Assembly: GCF_024323335.1 (NCBI RefSeq)
Contig: NC_066584.1
Location: 428,553,319-428,617,318, forward strand
Source of the DNA: Lathyrus oleraceus
Taxonomy: Eukaryota; Streptophyta; Magnoliopsida; Fabales; Fabaceae
Direction: 5' to 3'
DNA: 64,000 nucleotides
In this document: piece by piece, positions 35,713 through 46,855 of the stretch
Numbering within the stretch: position 1 is the first letter of the stretch
How the letters are laid out: each line of letters starts with the position of its first letter
Notes under the pieces: model-generated
Databases searched by the model: none
Told to the model about the DNA's origin: nothing
Seen by the model: the letters and a program-made list of their open reading frames with translations, nothing else
Made by a program: the position numbers and the translations under genes

Positions 35713-37718
35713 GGATTCTGGTTTTGATAACAGTACAATTTCAGCCAATTTTATGCCTTATGGCCTCCATTACAGAGATTATATGGTTAAACATTCCAGA
35801 TATTCATACATACTTAAACTCACATGCAAAACTTAAGATATTTTTATAAATTCAATCATAATGCCGTATGCAAATTAAGAACCTAAAGCGGTAATAGCAA
35901 TGCAAACCTGTTTGCAATTGAATTGCAACCTTGAATCGGCAAACCGGATTGAATTGGGCGGAGGTAACCTTGACGTGGCTGAGTTTCCTTCAGGGTTTCC
36001 TTTAGGGTTGCTCTGAATTCTCAGGGTTAGCCTCCAGGGTTTGCCGTCTGTGAATGTTCGCCTTTCTCCTCCATTTCCGTTCTCTTTTCGTCCCCTTCTT
36101 TCTGACTGAAGTTGTGGTATTTATAATGCTCTTTTTATGACCTAATGGGCTCAGAATGAAGCCCAGAATTTTCTGTTATTCGCACGCTTCGCTAGGCGAG
36201 TGGCATAGCGAAGGGTTCGCTAGGCGAAGGAATTGCTCGCCTAGCGAGCAACCAGTTTAGGCCATTTTCTGGATTTTGTCATCCGTGCGCTGGGTCCTTG
36301 TTCTTTTAAGATCAATGCCTTGAAAAATAAGTTGGAGTGCCTTAAAAATGCCTTGTAATATTAGCGGGCAAATTTTGGGGTATGACACCCACCCATTGTT
36401 TGAGCCTCTTGTATGGATATAGTGTGTGATGTTTGTTTACTTGTGAGTTAAGTTCTTGTTAGAGACCTCAACTTAGGGATGTTGATTGCATGACAACTAT
36501 TAGGCTCGAGTCTTAATCTCCCTATTAGTTTGTTGTTTCCCTGGTCTCTGGTTAGGAGAGTGTTTTACCCCATGGAACTTTTGATGTGTGTGCTCTTGAA
36601 CTAGGAGTTTCCATTTAAGCTTAATTGGAGGATCATTACCATGTTCATCCAAGTGGAAGATACAAGATACATTGAGGATCTCTTATGAGACTTGTTTGAT
36701 TGCTTATACTTTGTGCTTGCTTATTCCAAAGGATGGGAGCTACTTGGATCATCAATATGATCTCAAGAGAGGAACTCCTAGTGTGGTTTCATTTCTTACC
36801 CCTCATCTTTTTGTTTTCCTTAGGACTTAGCCCTTCTTCTTCATCTCTCCACTCTAACCCAAGCCAAAACCCTTTTTGTGCAAATATTTAACCTTTGTTT
36901 TCAACATTAAAAACCTAAGCCTTATGCTTTTGATTTTCAAACTTTCTTTTCATAACACTCATTTTGGATTGAATCTTTAAGTCAACTTTGACTACTTTTG
37001 TATATACTTCTAATTGGTAAATATAACCCATTCAAATTTCCCTTTTGTGGTCCCAATGGCCACTTCTTAATCAAATTTTTTCATAACCTTTAGCTATTAG
37101 GTTTGAGTTATCCTTGTGGTAGATGTAATACTCACCTATATCCTTAGTGATGGACAATGAGTCTTCCATGCTTATTATAGGGTTAACCCCTCACTAGCAT
37201 GTTGAAGCTATCCTCACATGGTGGATTTGTGGTTTGGTTGAGTTTTCTCCCTTTGATAACAAAAGACCTTAAGGCTTTTGGACCAATCAATTCACCAATT
37301 TGTTTTGAGATTTTTACTCCGAACTACGAGGTTTTGATCCTAATCTTTTTATAAGATGGTACGTAGGCAATGGGTTTATCCATCCAAACACAAAATGTAA
37401 ATAACTTGTACATTCTCTTCTCATCTCTTCAATCATGTTTGCACAAATAAAATTTTCACAAGACAAACTACCTTCACAAGTATGAAAAGGGCTCCCTAGG
37501 AGTACCTAGGATGTTTTGGGTGCCTAACACCTTCCCATTGCATAACCAACCCCCTTACCCAGATCTCTGTTTCTTTTATTAGTTTTGTTGAAACTATTAG
37601 GTTTTTGTTCGCTTTCTAACCATTCCTTTGGATAAATAGAAGTGCGGTGGCGACTCGACTTGTATGATTTACCTTGGATTTAGTCAATATCTCCAATGGT
37701 AACGAATACCCCGCTACA

Positions 37719-39315
37719 ACACCATACCACTTTTTACTAGTTTATGAACTTCATATTTCAAAGGATAACAGTTTTCTATATCATGATCAGGGGCTCCCTG
37801 GTGAAAAGCACAATGAAGATCAGGTTTGAACCACCAAGGTAGTGGCTCAGGAATTTGCGGAGGGTTTCTTGGCTGAATTAGATTCTTGAGGACCAATGAC
37901 GGGTACAAATCTGCGTATATCATAGGAATAGGGTCAAAGGAGACCTTCTTCCTCTCAAAATTTTGTTGATGATGATTGTTGTTGTTGTTGTTGTTGGTTC
38001 TTTGTTGTGGTTGTTGTTGATGTTGTTGTTGCTGAATTAGAACTGATTGATTGTTGTGATTGTTAGAAAAAACTGGAATTACTTAAGAAACTTGATGTTG
38101 ATGTTGACGGGGTTGAGAACTTTTTCTGACATGAGGCCTCCTCTGCCTCCCCACTGATACTGAATTAGCTTCTCCTTCTTTCCTCTTAGAGAAACTTCCA
38201 CCATACTTCTTGCTAGCTGACGCCTCTTCTTTAGACAAACGTCCTTCACGAACTCCTTCTTCTAGCCTCATCCCCACGTTTACCATTTCGGTAAAATCAT
38301 TGGGGGAATTTGCAATCATACGTTCATAATAAAAGGAGCTCAGCATTTTCAAGAAGATCTTAGTCATCTCCTTCTCTTCAAGAGGCAGACTTATCTGAGC
38401 AGCCAATTCCCTCCATCTCTAGGCATATTCTGTAAATGTGTCTTTGTCCTTCTAAAACATAGACCTCAATTGGTCTCTATCAGATGCCATATCCATGTTG
38501 TACTTATACTGCTTGACAAAGGCTTCACCTAAATCATGGAAAGTACAAATGCTTATATTGTTCAGACCCATGTACCATCTCAGGGCCGCTCCAGTTAAAT
38601 TGTCTTGGAAATAGTGAGTCAATAGCTGATCATTATCAGTTTGAGTAGACATTTTCCTGGCATACATGACAAGATGGCTCAATGGACATGTATTCCCTTT
38701 GTACTTTTCAAAGTCTGGGACCTTGAATTTCACCGGAATCTTAACATTGGGAACCAAACAGAGTTCATCAGCACTCTTTCGAAACAAATATTTCCCTCTC
38801 CGAGTCTTCAACTCTTTGTGCAGCTCAAGGAATTGATCTTTCATTTCATCCATCTTTTCGTACAGATCCGTACCTTCAGACGGCTCAGAGTGGTAGATAG
38901 TGTCCTCAATACGAGGAAGAGTGTGAACAACAGGAGGTGGCACTAACATGACCAGGCTAGATGCTGGCAGAGAAACAAATGTAGGTGCATACCCTTCTGG
39001 CATAAAATTTGATGGCATTCCCCAAGGGAATCCAGCAGGCATAACACGAATGGGTTGACTGGCAACAGCAACAGCAACTGTTGAGGAAGCAATCTCAGAG
39101 ATGACAATCCTCTAAGGAAGAGGAGTTGCAGGAGATGGTAATGCCTGATTCTTGGCAGCAATGACAAACTCCATTAGCACCGTAAGTCTGGAGATCTCAT
39201 CATTCAACTCTTTATTCTCTTTCTCTAGATGCTCCATTCTCTTCGGTTGATTAGCGCGAGTGTTATAGCGGTGAGTCAGCTTGGCTGATGCATAGAAGAA
39301 GAACTGATAAGACAT
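37719..39315 (-). pseudogene. Host Ogre: second gag copy (5' part)
   Basis: Read on the minus strand from ATG at 39315: a coiled-coil-like N-terminus (MEHLEKENKELNDEISRL), a Pro-rich stretch, a TIYHSEPSEGTDLYEKMD motif, then the Gag core (VPNVKIPVKFKVPDFEKY, GAALRWYMGL) and a low-complexity Asn/Gln-rich segment encoded by GTT repeats at 37977-38036. It ends at the inner Ogre insertion and continues at 16386. In-frame stops at 39112, 38452, 38419 and 38083 fall where glutamine codons are expected. It is a different Ogre subtype from the first gag at 41303-43122. Confidence 0.85.
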
Positions 39316-39569
39316 TTGGCAGAAGAAACTTGTTATGCAAATGATGCATGAAATGCAATGTTTTGATTGTTTTTAATTTCAAGGAATAGATGAAGTGTCA
39401 TTTGTAAATATATTTAATTAATAATAACAATAACAATTAATTTGACTATAAAATCTCTTTGTATTCATAAAATTTTGGAAGGATTACACTGAGTAGAATT
39501 TCAGAAACCAAAGTACAAATACAAGAGAAAAGGAAACTATCATCCTAAGGATCCCTAGAAACTACGTCA

Positions 39570-39781
39570 GATGATTTAGCTATGGGTGCATACATCCTTT
39601 GAATGCGTCGAATCTCAGACTCAAAGGATGTCTTCATCTGAGCCTTCTTAAGGACAAGCTGATCAACAATATTCTACCAAGCACCTGAAGGTTAAGGCAT
39701 GCTAGAGGAAGATAAACCCTCTAGCTCTCTTTGTCTCTTCACTGCACAGTCTTCAAGCATCTCAATAACTGCATCCTTATC
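39570..39781 (-). pseudogene. Host Ogre: C-terminal tail of a second ORF1
   Basis: On the minus strand the KDKDAVIEMLEDC coiled-coil-like segment matches the ORF1 C-terminus of the other copies (KDKDAMIEFLEHQ), and the RRIQRMYAPIAKSSD stretch matches its last residues. It is fused in frame to the end of the first post-protease linker at about 39779-39783, inside a shared AAG-rich stretch. About 39316-39569 is the spacer between this tail and the second gag; nothing else is seen there. Confidence 0.8.
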
Positions 39782-41302
39782 CTTAGACTTATGGATAATT
39801 GTTGGAACATCAACAACGACCCAATTATTGTAGATTCCTCCGGGTATAACAAAGTTGCCAAGGTCTTCCTCTTCATCTTCTTCGACAATGGCAGCGGTTT
39901 CCTGATCTTCAACGGTGTGGATAAAACCTCCACTCTGGAACAACCCACAATCATTGGAAACACCAGAAGAATACCCTATGCCAGTTGGGGACTTGTTCTC
40001 TTCCAACCTGATCATTTTCCCCAAACCAGTAGTTGCACCATGCTCAATGGCCAACTTCGCATCATTATAGGAGACAAATGAAGAAAGTCCTTTCCTTGAA
40101 GGCCCAACAATACATAAGGCTTGGAACGGAGTCCCAACCTCATCCTCAGCATCAATATAGGAGAAAGAAGATAAATGAATGACCAAGAGAGCCTTCTCTC
40201 CCCCTATCACCACCAACTTCTTGTTCTTCACGAACTTCAACTTTTGGTGTAGGGTGGATGTCACGGCGCCTGCCTCATGAATCCATGGTCTGCCCAGTAA
40301 CCAACTATAAGACGGATGAATATCCATGACCTGAAAAGTGATTTAAAACTCACTAGGTCCAATCTTGATCGGGAGTTCTAATTCGCCGATCACAGCTTTA
40401 TGTGATCCATCAAACACCTTCACAACCACTCTACTCTGCCTCATGGGAGGCCCCTGATACGAAAGTTTAGCAAGAGTGGACTTTGGCAACATATTAAGGG
40501 ATGACCCTGTGTCCACCAATACATTGGACAAGGCATCGTATTTACAGTTCATAGATATGTGTAAAGCCAAATTGTGGTCTTTTCCCTCCTCGGGAAGATC
40601 AACATCACAGAAGCTCAAGTTGTTGCAAGCGGTTATATTTGCAACAATGCTATCAAACTGCTCAATTGTGACATCGTGGTCTACGTATGCCACGTCCAAC
40701 ACCCTCTGCAAAGCTTCACGGTGTGGCTCGGAATTCATCAACAAAGATAAGACAGATATCTTTGATGGAGTTTGTAGCAGTTGATCAACAACATTATATT
40801 CACTCCTTTTGATGAGCCTCAGCATCTCATCACCATCCTCTTTCAAGATGCCAGACTGGCCTACCAGGATAGGAGTATTATTATTCTTAACAGCAACAGG
40901 GTCAACACCCTTAACAACGGGAACAAAATTATTTGGAGAAGAAGTCCCCACGGGATCAGCAAGGTTAACAACAGTTCTTTTCGCAATGTCCTCATGGGAT
41001 TTCGGCTGAGCCGAGAAAACATGACCACTACGGGTCACTCCACTGACATCTAAAATGCTCACCACAGAAGTTGAGGGCAATGGCACCTCCTTTCTATCCT
41101 CTAGCATGATTGCGTTATATCGGTAGGGAACAACCTTGTCTGATACATACGGGACAGGACCCGTTGGCTTTATCACAAGAGTTGGCAATACCTTCTTCTT
41201 GCTGCCATCATACTCGATAACGACATGCTCAGGAATTTTAAACACGGGGGTGATAACATCGACTTCATCCTCATTACGATTCTGAAGTATCTCAATCATC
41301 CC
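39780..41302 (-). pseudogene. Host Ogre: first protease and linker
   Basis: Read on the minus strand from 41299: a spacer with PVPYVSDKVVPYRYNA, the aspartic protease with DTGSSLNMLPKS (near 40500), a WLLGRPWIHEAG motif, then the linker (EKALLVIHLSSFSYIDAEDEVG to NNWVVVDVPTIIHKSK). A TAA at 40343 interrupts the frame at a position where other copies encode glutamine. It runs on from the first gag in the same frame, separated only by the stop at 41303. Confidence 0.85.
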
Positions 41303-43122
41303 TTAATCTATCATCTCTTGGATGTCCCTTCTTACCTGACGGTATCCTCTCTCATTGATAGTGCACCTCTGACACATATCATGGTTATGCTCGTAATGGT
41401 TGTGTTCACACAACAGCTTATGCATCTCAACCAAGGACTGCCTTATGTCATTCACATATAGGACTTTGTACTTGCCAGGGCATCCTTGGACCATGTTAAC
41501 AGCTGTTTTCCCATGCTCGGGCAATGGGTTCTTCTTTACATTTGGACCTACATCCTCAAAAAACAATATCCCACTTCTCACAAGGTCTTGCACCTTGGTC
41601 TTCAATGGATAACAATTCTCCACATCATGTCCGGGAGCCCCGGAATAATACACACAATGAAGCTCGAGCTTATACCACCACTGAGGATTGGTTGGTACAG
41701 CGGGAGGATCTCGTGGAGTTATCAGCTTCATATCAATCAAGGAAGGATAAAGCTCAGCATATGTCATTGGAATCGGGTCAAAAGTTACCCTCCTCCTCTC
41801 GTAGTTGCTGGTGCTAGTGTTATTATTATTACGAGGCTGGTAGGCCTGTTATTGTTGACGATGTTGTTGTTGTTGTTGATGAACTTCTCTAAAAGCAGGT
41901 GCTATATGAGCCACCTGGTGTTGGTTGTTAGCCGGACGAACTTCCTTCCTTCTTACAGAGGGCCTTCTTTTGATATGAGAGGACACATCATGAGTCTCTC
42001 CCTTTTTCATCCTAGCAAAGCCTCCATACTTCTTTGCTGTGGAACCGTCATCTCGAGATAAACGTCCTTCACGGACCCCTTATTCTAGTCTCATCCCCAT
42101 ATTCACCATTTCGGTGAAGTCTGAGGGAGCACTAGCAATCATTCTCTCATAATAGAAAGAGCTCAAAGTCTTCAGGAAGATCTTTGTCATCTCCTTCTCT
42201 TCCAGGGGTGGCACTATCTGAGCTGCCAGTTCTCGCCATCTCTGGGCGTATTCCTTGAAGGTCTCCTTATCCTTCTAGGACATCGCCCTCAATTGGTCCC
42301 TGTCCAAAGCCATATCCATATTATATTTATACTGCTTCACAAAGGTCTCACCTAGATCGTTGAAAGTGCGGATGCTTGCACTCTCCAGCCCCATATACCA
42401 CCGGAGCGCAGCACCTATCAGGCTATCCTGAAAGTAGTGAATCAGCAGTTGGTCGTTGTCAATCTGTGTTGACATCTTGCGAGCATACATCACAAGATGG
42501 CTGAGCGGGCATGTATTTCCCTTATACTTCTCAAAGTTGGGCACTTTGAATTTAACAGGGATTTTCACGTTGGGCACTAGGCACAACTCAGCAGCATTTT
42601 TCCCAAAGAGGTCCTTGCCCTCAAAGTCTTCAGTTTCTTGCGTAGCTCAAGGAATTGATCTTTCATTTCATCCATTTTTTCATATACATCAGGGGCCTCA
42701 TATGGCTTGGAATGATAAATGGTGTCTTCAACACGAGGAAGGGTGTGCACAACGGGAGGTGGCACAGACAGGACCGGGCTAGATGCCGGTATAGAAGCAA
42801 GAGTAGGAGCAAAACCCTCTGGCATGAAATTGGATGGCATTCCCCAAGGGAACCCAACTGGCATAGTCGGAGCAAAGTGGGTTGTTGCAGCAGGCACAAT
42901 TGAAGTAGCTATCTCAGATATGACCGTCCTTGCAGGAGGAGTTGCAGGAGTTGGTGAAGCTTGGCTTTGTGCGGCCAGGATTGACTCCATCATGGCAGTC
43001 AGTCTAGCAATCTCTTCCTTCAAGTCCCTGTTCTCTTGCTCGAGATGTTCCATTATCTTCGGATGATTTGCTCTAGTATTATACCGGTGTGTCAGCTTGT
43101 CTTCAAAATAAATAAAGAGCAA
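41303..43122 (-). pseudogene. Host Ogre: first gag copy
   Basis: On the minus strand: FEDKLTHRYNTRAN, a coiled-coil-like N-terminal segment, a Pro/Ala-rich region, the Gag core (KFKVPNFEKYKGN, ALRWYMGL), a Gln/Asn-rich stretch near 41840-41870 and the C-terminal zone with GAPGHDVENCYPLK and HNHYEHNHDMCQRC, which may bind metal. A frameshift lies near 42600; stops occur at 42275, 42080, 41849 and 41303. No ATG precedes the conserved N-terminus in frame, so the true start is uncertain. Confidence 0.85.
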
Positions 43123-43384
43123 AGAGTTAGACCACTAATCAAGAGCTTGGAACAAAACCTGCTTATGCATATGATGCATCCAATGTTTGTGCATATGGTT
43201 TGTTTTTGTTAGAGGAACTTTATAGAGATCTATTTGCAAATATTTGAAAATATTAAACTTTTTAAGACATATATAGAATACTCATAGTAATAATATTTGG
43301 GAACTTTTTACACCAAAGAAGTAATACAGTTTTGGTAACCAAATACAATACAAGAGAAAAAGAGAATGAACATCCTATGGAGCC

Positions 43385-44835
43385 CTAGAAACAATCGTCC
43401 AAAGCCTTTGAGATCGGAAGATAAGTTGCACGAAGCCTCTTCACCTCTCTCTCATAAGTTGCTTCCATATCAGCCTTCTCCTTGGCAAGATGATCATACT
43501 TCCTCTTCCAAAACCTAGATGAATGAGGAAGAAGAGAAGTAATCACATCATCAGGCTCATTGATAACCTGATGCTCTAGAAATTCTATCATTGCATCCTT
43601 ATCTTTGAGCTGCTGAAGAAGTTCCCCTCGCTCACGTGCCCATGCACGCGACCGATCCTCGTCTCTCAACTCCTCTATTCCTTGATTAGGGAGGGTTGAA
43701 GGCCCAACCATAACCATAGGAGTAGGTCTCGGATATTCATATGGCATGCGATACTCAAGAGCTCTCTTCCTTACCCAAGAGGTGTAAGGTTCCAAAGCAA
43801 TACAATTCTTCGGACCAAGCTCATTCCTCCCTTTCCTATGAACTTTGCACCAGGCGCGAACCATCCTATCATTCAGGTTTTTGGGATCTTTCCCTCTTGA
43901 AAGAATAAGCCTTCCAACGAAATGTTTTTAGGTTTATCCTTTAAGGGGAACCCAAGCTGACGGCGAGCCAAAGCAGGGTTGTAGTTAATTCCACCACATG
44001 TACCAAGAAGAGGGACATTGGAGAATTCACCACAAGAATCAATAATCTGAACGCCATCATAAACACGGTTATACCAAAATATATCATCATTAGTGAGAGA
44101 CATAAGTATCGCGGACCACCATAGACATCCCTTGTTTTCCTTGAAGGCAAGCGTCTGAGGCAAGTGCAAAATAAACCACTTGTACAATAGAGGCAGACAT
44201 CACACAATGGAACCACCGCCCTTTTCATTCCTCATATGCAAAGAGAAATAAGTGTCACCAAACAGAGTAGGAACGAGATTAAGAGAAGAGAAAATCCTAA
44301 TAGCGTTCACATCCACGAAATTGTCGATGTTGGGAAATAACACTAGCTCATAGATAAGGAGTACAAATATGGCTTCAAAAGCTTCCTTACTCATGGCCTT
44401 CCCAAACAAAGTAGCTTTGGCAATCAAAAAATCAGATGGGAGACCTTGAATTCTACCTTTGGTAGTCATATTAGCAACAATGTCAGATACATCCACATGA
44501 AGCATATCAGTAATCTCTTGGGAAGATGGAACCTTCTCCCAACCACTGAATGGTAACTGATAAAGAATAGGTATACCCACGTGGTAGGCATACTCCTCAA
44601 GTGTAGGCAAAAGCTGGAAATCCGGAAAAGTGAAGCACCGATACAGAGGATCGTAGAACTGCACCAACACACTCATCAGACCTTCATCCACTTTAGTAGA
44701 AAGAATAGACAGAAGCTTCCTATGGAGAGCTTTGAACTCCAAGGGCTCTAATACATAAGATGTCAAACTCCTTAACTCTTTCAAGTCGGGTTGTCGGAAA
44801 TTGTACTTCTTCGTATTCCTTCTTTGCTTATCCAT
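43385..44835 (-). pseudogene. Host Ogre ORF1
   Basis: Starts MDKQRRNTKKYNF at 44835 on the minus strand and ends ISKALDDCF near 43388. It is the same protein type as the inner copy at 21715-23143; its role is unknown. A TGA at 44200 replaces a cysteine codon (TGC in the inner copy) and a frameshift lies near 43870 after a FFQEGK motif. The C-terminal region (EELLQQLKDKDAMIEFLEH) looks like a coiled coil. The stretch between its end and the first gag (43123-43384) holds no gene. Confidence 0.82.
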
Positions 44836-45534
44836 GTCTGAAAATTTGCAAATAGACCTCTTAAGTTCCTTGAAATTTTTTATTGTTGATGATATGGATG
44901 CATATGAATGCATGAATGCATGGATGCAAAAATCACACTCAAGGATCAAGCAAGTCACACCACACAAAGGTCATAGGATGGCTCACGTCATTGTCAATAT
45001 CAATCATCCATTTTGGTGGATTATGGTTTACACCTTATCAACACCCAAGTTCCATTGATATTGAGAATGTACGAGAACGGATCAACTACGAATCAAGGGT
45101 TTGTTGTAAGTCACGAGCATGGAGTCTCGGTTAAGAACCACCCAATGGGAGTGTACTATGGTTAAACCTGACAATCATGTTCTAAAAAGGGTCCCCATAG
45201 TTATCATCTCATCTTTCGGATATTATCGGATAAAACGACTACTCGTTTCCCAAAAATATTCTCAAAAGGGACTCTTATGAGTGTAGTATCGCGTAACAAT
45301 CACCTCAAGTCTTACACTTGAACGACATTCGCACTACGTTCTAAAATAGGCCAAGATGTGCTAGGTATCTAAGGTCCTTGGCTTCTAAGGTTTATATTGG
45401 AAAGATTAATGCCTAACCACGACTACTCGTGTGACGTTATTGATCCCAACAAGACCTCCACCAAGTGAATGGGCTTTCAAGTCAACTTGTTAAATAACTC
45501 CACACAAGTCAACAAGACTATGCCATTCTCCTAT
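44836..45534 (-). other. Host Ogre leader, distal part
   Basis: Untranslated sequence upstream of ORF1, homologous to the inner Ogre leader. At 45530-45534 it is cut by the solo LTR; the leader resumes at 50478. Confidence 0.75.
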
Positions 45535-46771
45535 TGTAGCGGGGTATTCGTTACCATTAGAGATATTTACTAAATCCAAGGTAAATCATACAAGTCGAGT
45601 CGCCACCGCACTTCTATTTATCCAAAGGAATGGTTAGAAAGCGAACAAAAACCTAACAGTTTTATCAAATCAAAAACTAGTAAAAGAGAGTCAGAGATCT
45701 GGGTTAGGGGGTTGGTTATGCAATGGGAACGTGTTAGGCACCCAAAACATCCTAGGTACTCCTAGGGAGCCCTTTTCATACTTGTTGTAAGGTTGTCATT
45801 TTGTGAAAATTTATTGTGCAAACATGATTGAATAGATGAGAAGAGAATATACAAGTTTATTTACATTTTGTGTTTGGATGGATAAACCCATTGCCTACGT
45901 ACCATCTTAAAAAAGATTAGGATCAAAACCTCGTAGTTCGGGGTAAAAATCTCAAAATGAGTGAGTGGATTGATTGGTCCAAAAGCCTTAAGGTCTTTTG
46001 TTATCCAAGGGAGAAAACTAAACCTAAAACCACAAATCCACCATGTGAGGATAGCTTCAACATGCTAGTGAGGGGTTAACCCTATAATAAGCATGGAAGA
46101 CTCATTGTCCATCACTAAGGATATAAGTGAGTATTACATCTATCACAAGGATAACTTAAACCTAATAGCTAAAGGTTATGGAAAATTTGATTAAGAAAGT
46201 GGCCATTGAAACCACAAAAGCATTTGAATGGGTTATATTTACCAATGAAAAGTATTTGTAAAAATGGTCAAAGTTGACTTAGAAGTTCAATTCAAAATAA
46301 GTATTATGAAAAGAGAGTTTGAAAATCAAAAGCATAAGGCTTAGGTTTCTAATGTTGAAAACAAGTGTTAAATGTTTGCACAAGAGTTTTGGCTTGGGTT
46401 AGAGTGGGGGGAAGAAGAAGAATGGCTAAGATCCTAAGCAATGCAAAAAGGTGAGGGGTAAGAACAAAACCACAGAAGGAGTTCCTCTCTTGAGATCATA
46501 TGGATGATCCAAGTAGCTCCCATCTTTTGGAATAAGCAATCACATAAGCATAAACTCAAGCAATCAACAATCAAATGAACTCTTGGAAGGTTCCTCAATG
46601 TATCTTGAATCTCTCTCTCTCTTAGGAGCTCATGGTAATGGTTCCTCAATTTGGCTCAAGTGGGAATCCCTAGCACAAAGAAACACACACATCAAAAGGT
46701 TCTATTAACAATCAAAGAATGGACAAGAGGGAGTTTAGAATATGGTCCTTTCAATGTTCATCTTCAAGCTT

Positions 46772-46855
46772 TAAGCATTCTAAAGGCATGAGACCTAATT
46801 GCTCTTTGACATTTAAGCATTCTAAAGGCATGAGGCCTAGTTGCTCTTCAAAGTC
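46772..46855. repeat. 42-bp tandem duplication in solo Ogre LTR
   Basis: TAAGCATTCTAAAGGCATGA at 46772 recurs at 46814, each followed by a variant of GGCCTAGTTGCTCTT. The host 5' LTR carries the same duplication with a 43-bp period. Confidence 0.8.

Larger units (their letters stand above)
34397..36392 (-). mobile_element. Solo LTR of a second family, flanked by CCCAC
   Basis: The LTR is 34402-36387 (1,986 bp), with duplications CCCAC at 34397-34401 and 36388-36392. The uninterrupted sequence is seen in the 5' LTR near 19960. Read on the minus strand it starts TGTCATACCCCAAAATTTG and ends CACCGTATGACA, and it has a TATAAATA box at 36118-36125. No internal retroelement sequence is present, so it is a solo LTR left by LTR-LTR recombination. 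It shares the U5 motif GGTGGCGACTC (complement of 34464-34474) with the Ogre LTRs, suggesting a related Tat-clade family. I do not know its family name. It is the youngest layer in its part of the nest. Confidence 0.9.
30837..37718 (+). repeat. Inner Ogre 3' LTR, interrupted by a solo LTR
   Basis: It begins TGTAAGACCCCAATTTTG and ends ACGAATACCCCGCTACA, so it has TG...CA ends. Without the insertion at 34402-36387 and its duplication it is about 4.9 kb, matching the 5' LTR at roughly 98% in the part I compared. It contains the TATA-like box at 31978-31983 and the U5 motif GGTGGCGACTC at 37646-37656. Confidence 0.92.
16382..37723 (+). mobile_element. Inner near-complete Ogre retrotransposon, flanked by ACACC
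   Basis: An element of 21,332 bp (16387-37718) is inserted in the gag of the host Ogre. The duplications ACACC are at 16382-16386 and 37719-37723. It contains a 5' LTR, ORF1, truncated gag, linker, intron, RT-RNase H-RNase H-integrase, a long 3' untranslated region and a 3' LTR that is itself interrupted by a 1,986-bp solo LTR. Over the first 450 or so bases the two LTRs differ at only about ten sites, so this insertion is much younger than the Tekay one. It has lost its primer binding site and protease, so it could not move on its own. Confidence 0.93.

Noticed and set aside
35629..36252. Regular palindromes as a CRISPR array or satellite
   Set aside because: Spacing is irregular, units are only about 11 bases, there are no spacers of constant length, and the context is a plant LTR.
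37977..38036. GTT-rich run as a microsatellite
   Set aside because: In the minus-strand frame it encodes the Asn/Gln-rich segment of Gag, and the other gag copy has a similar stretch near 41860.
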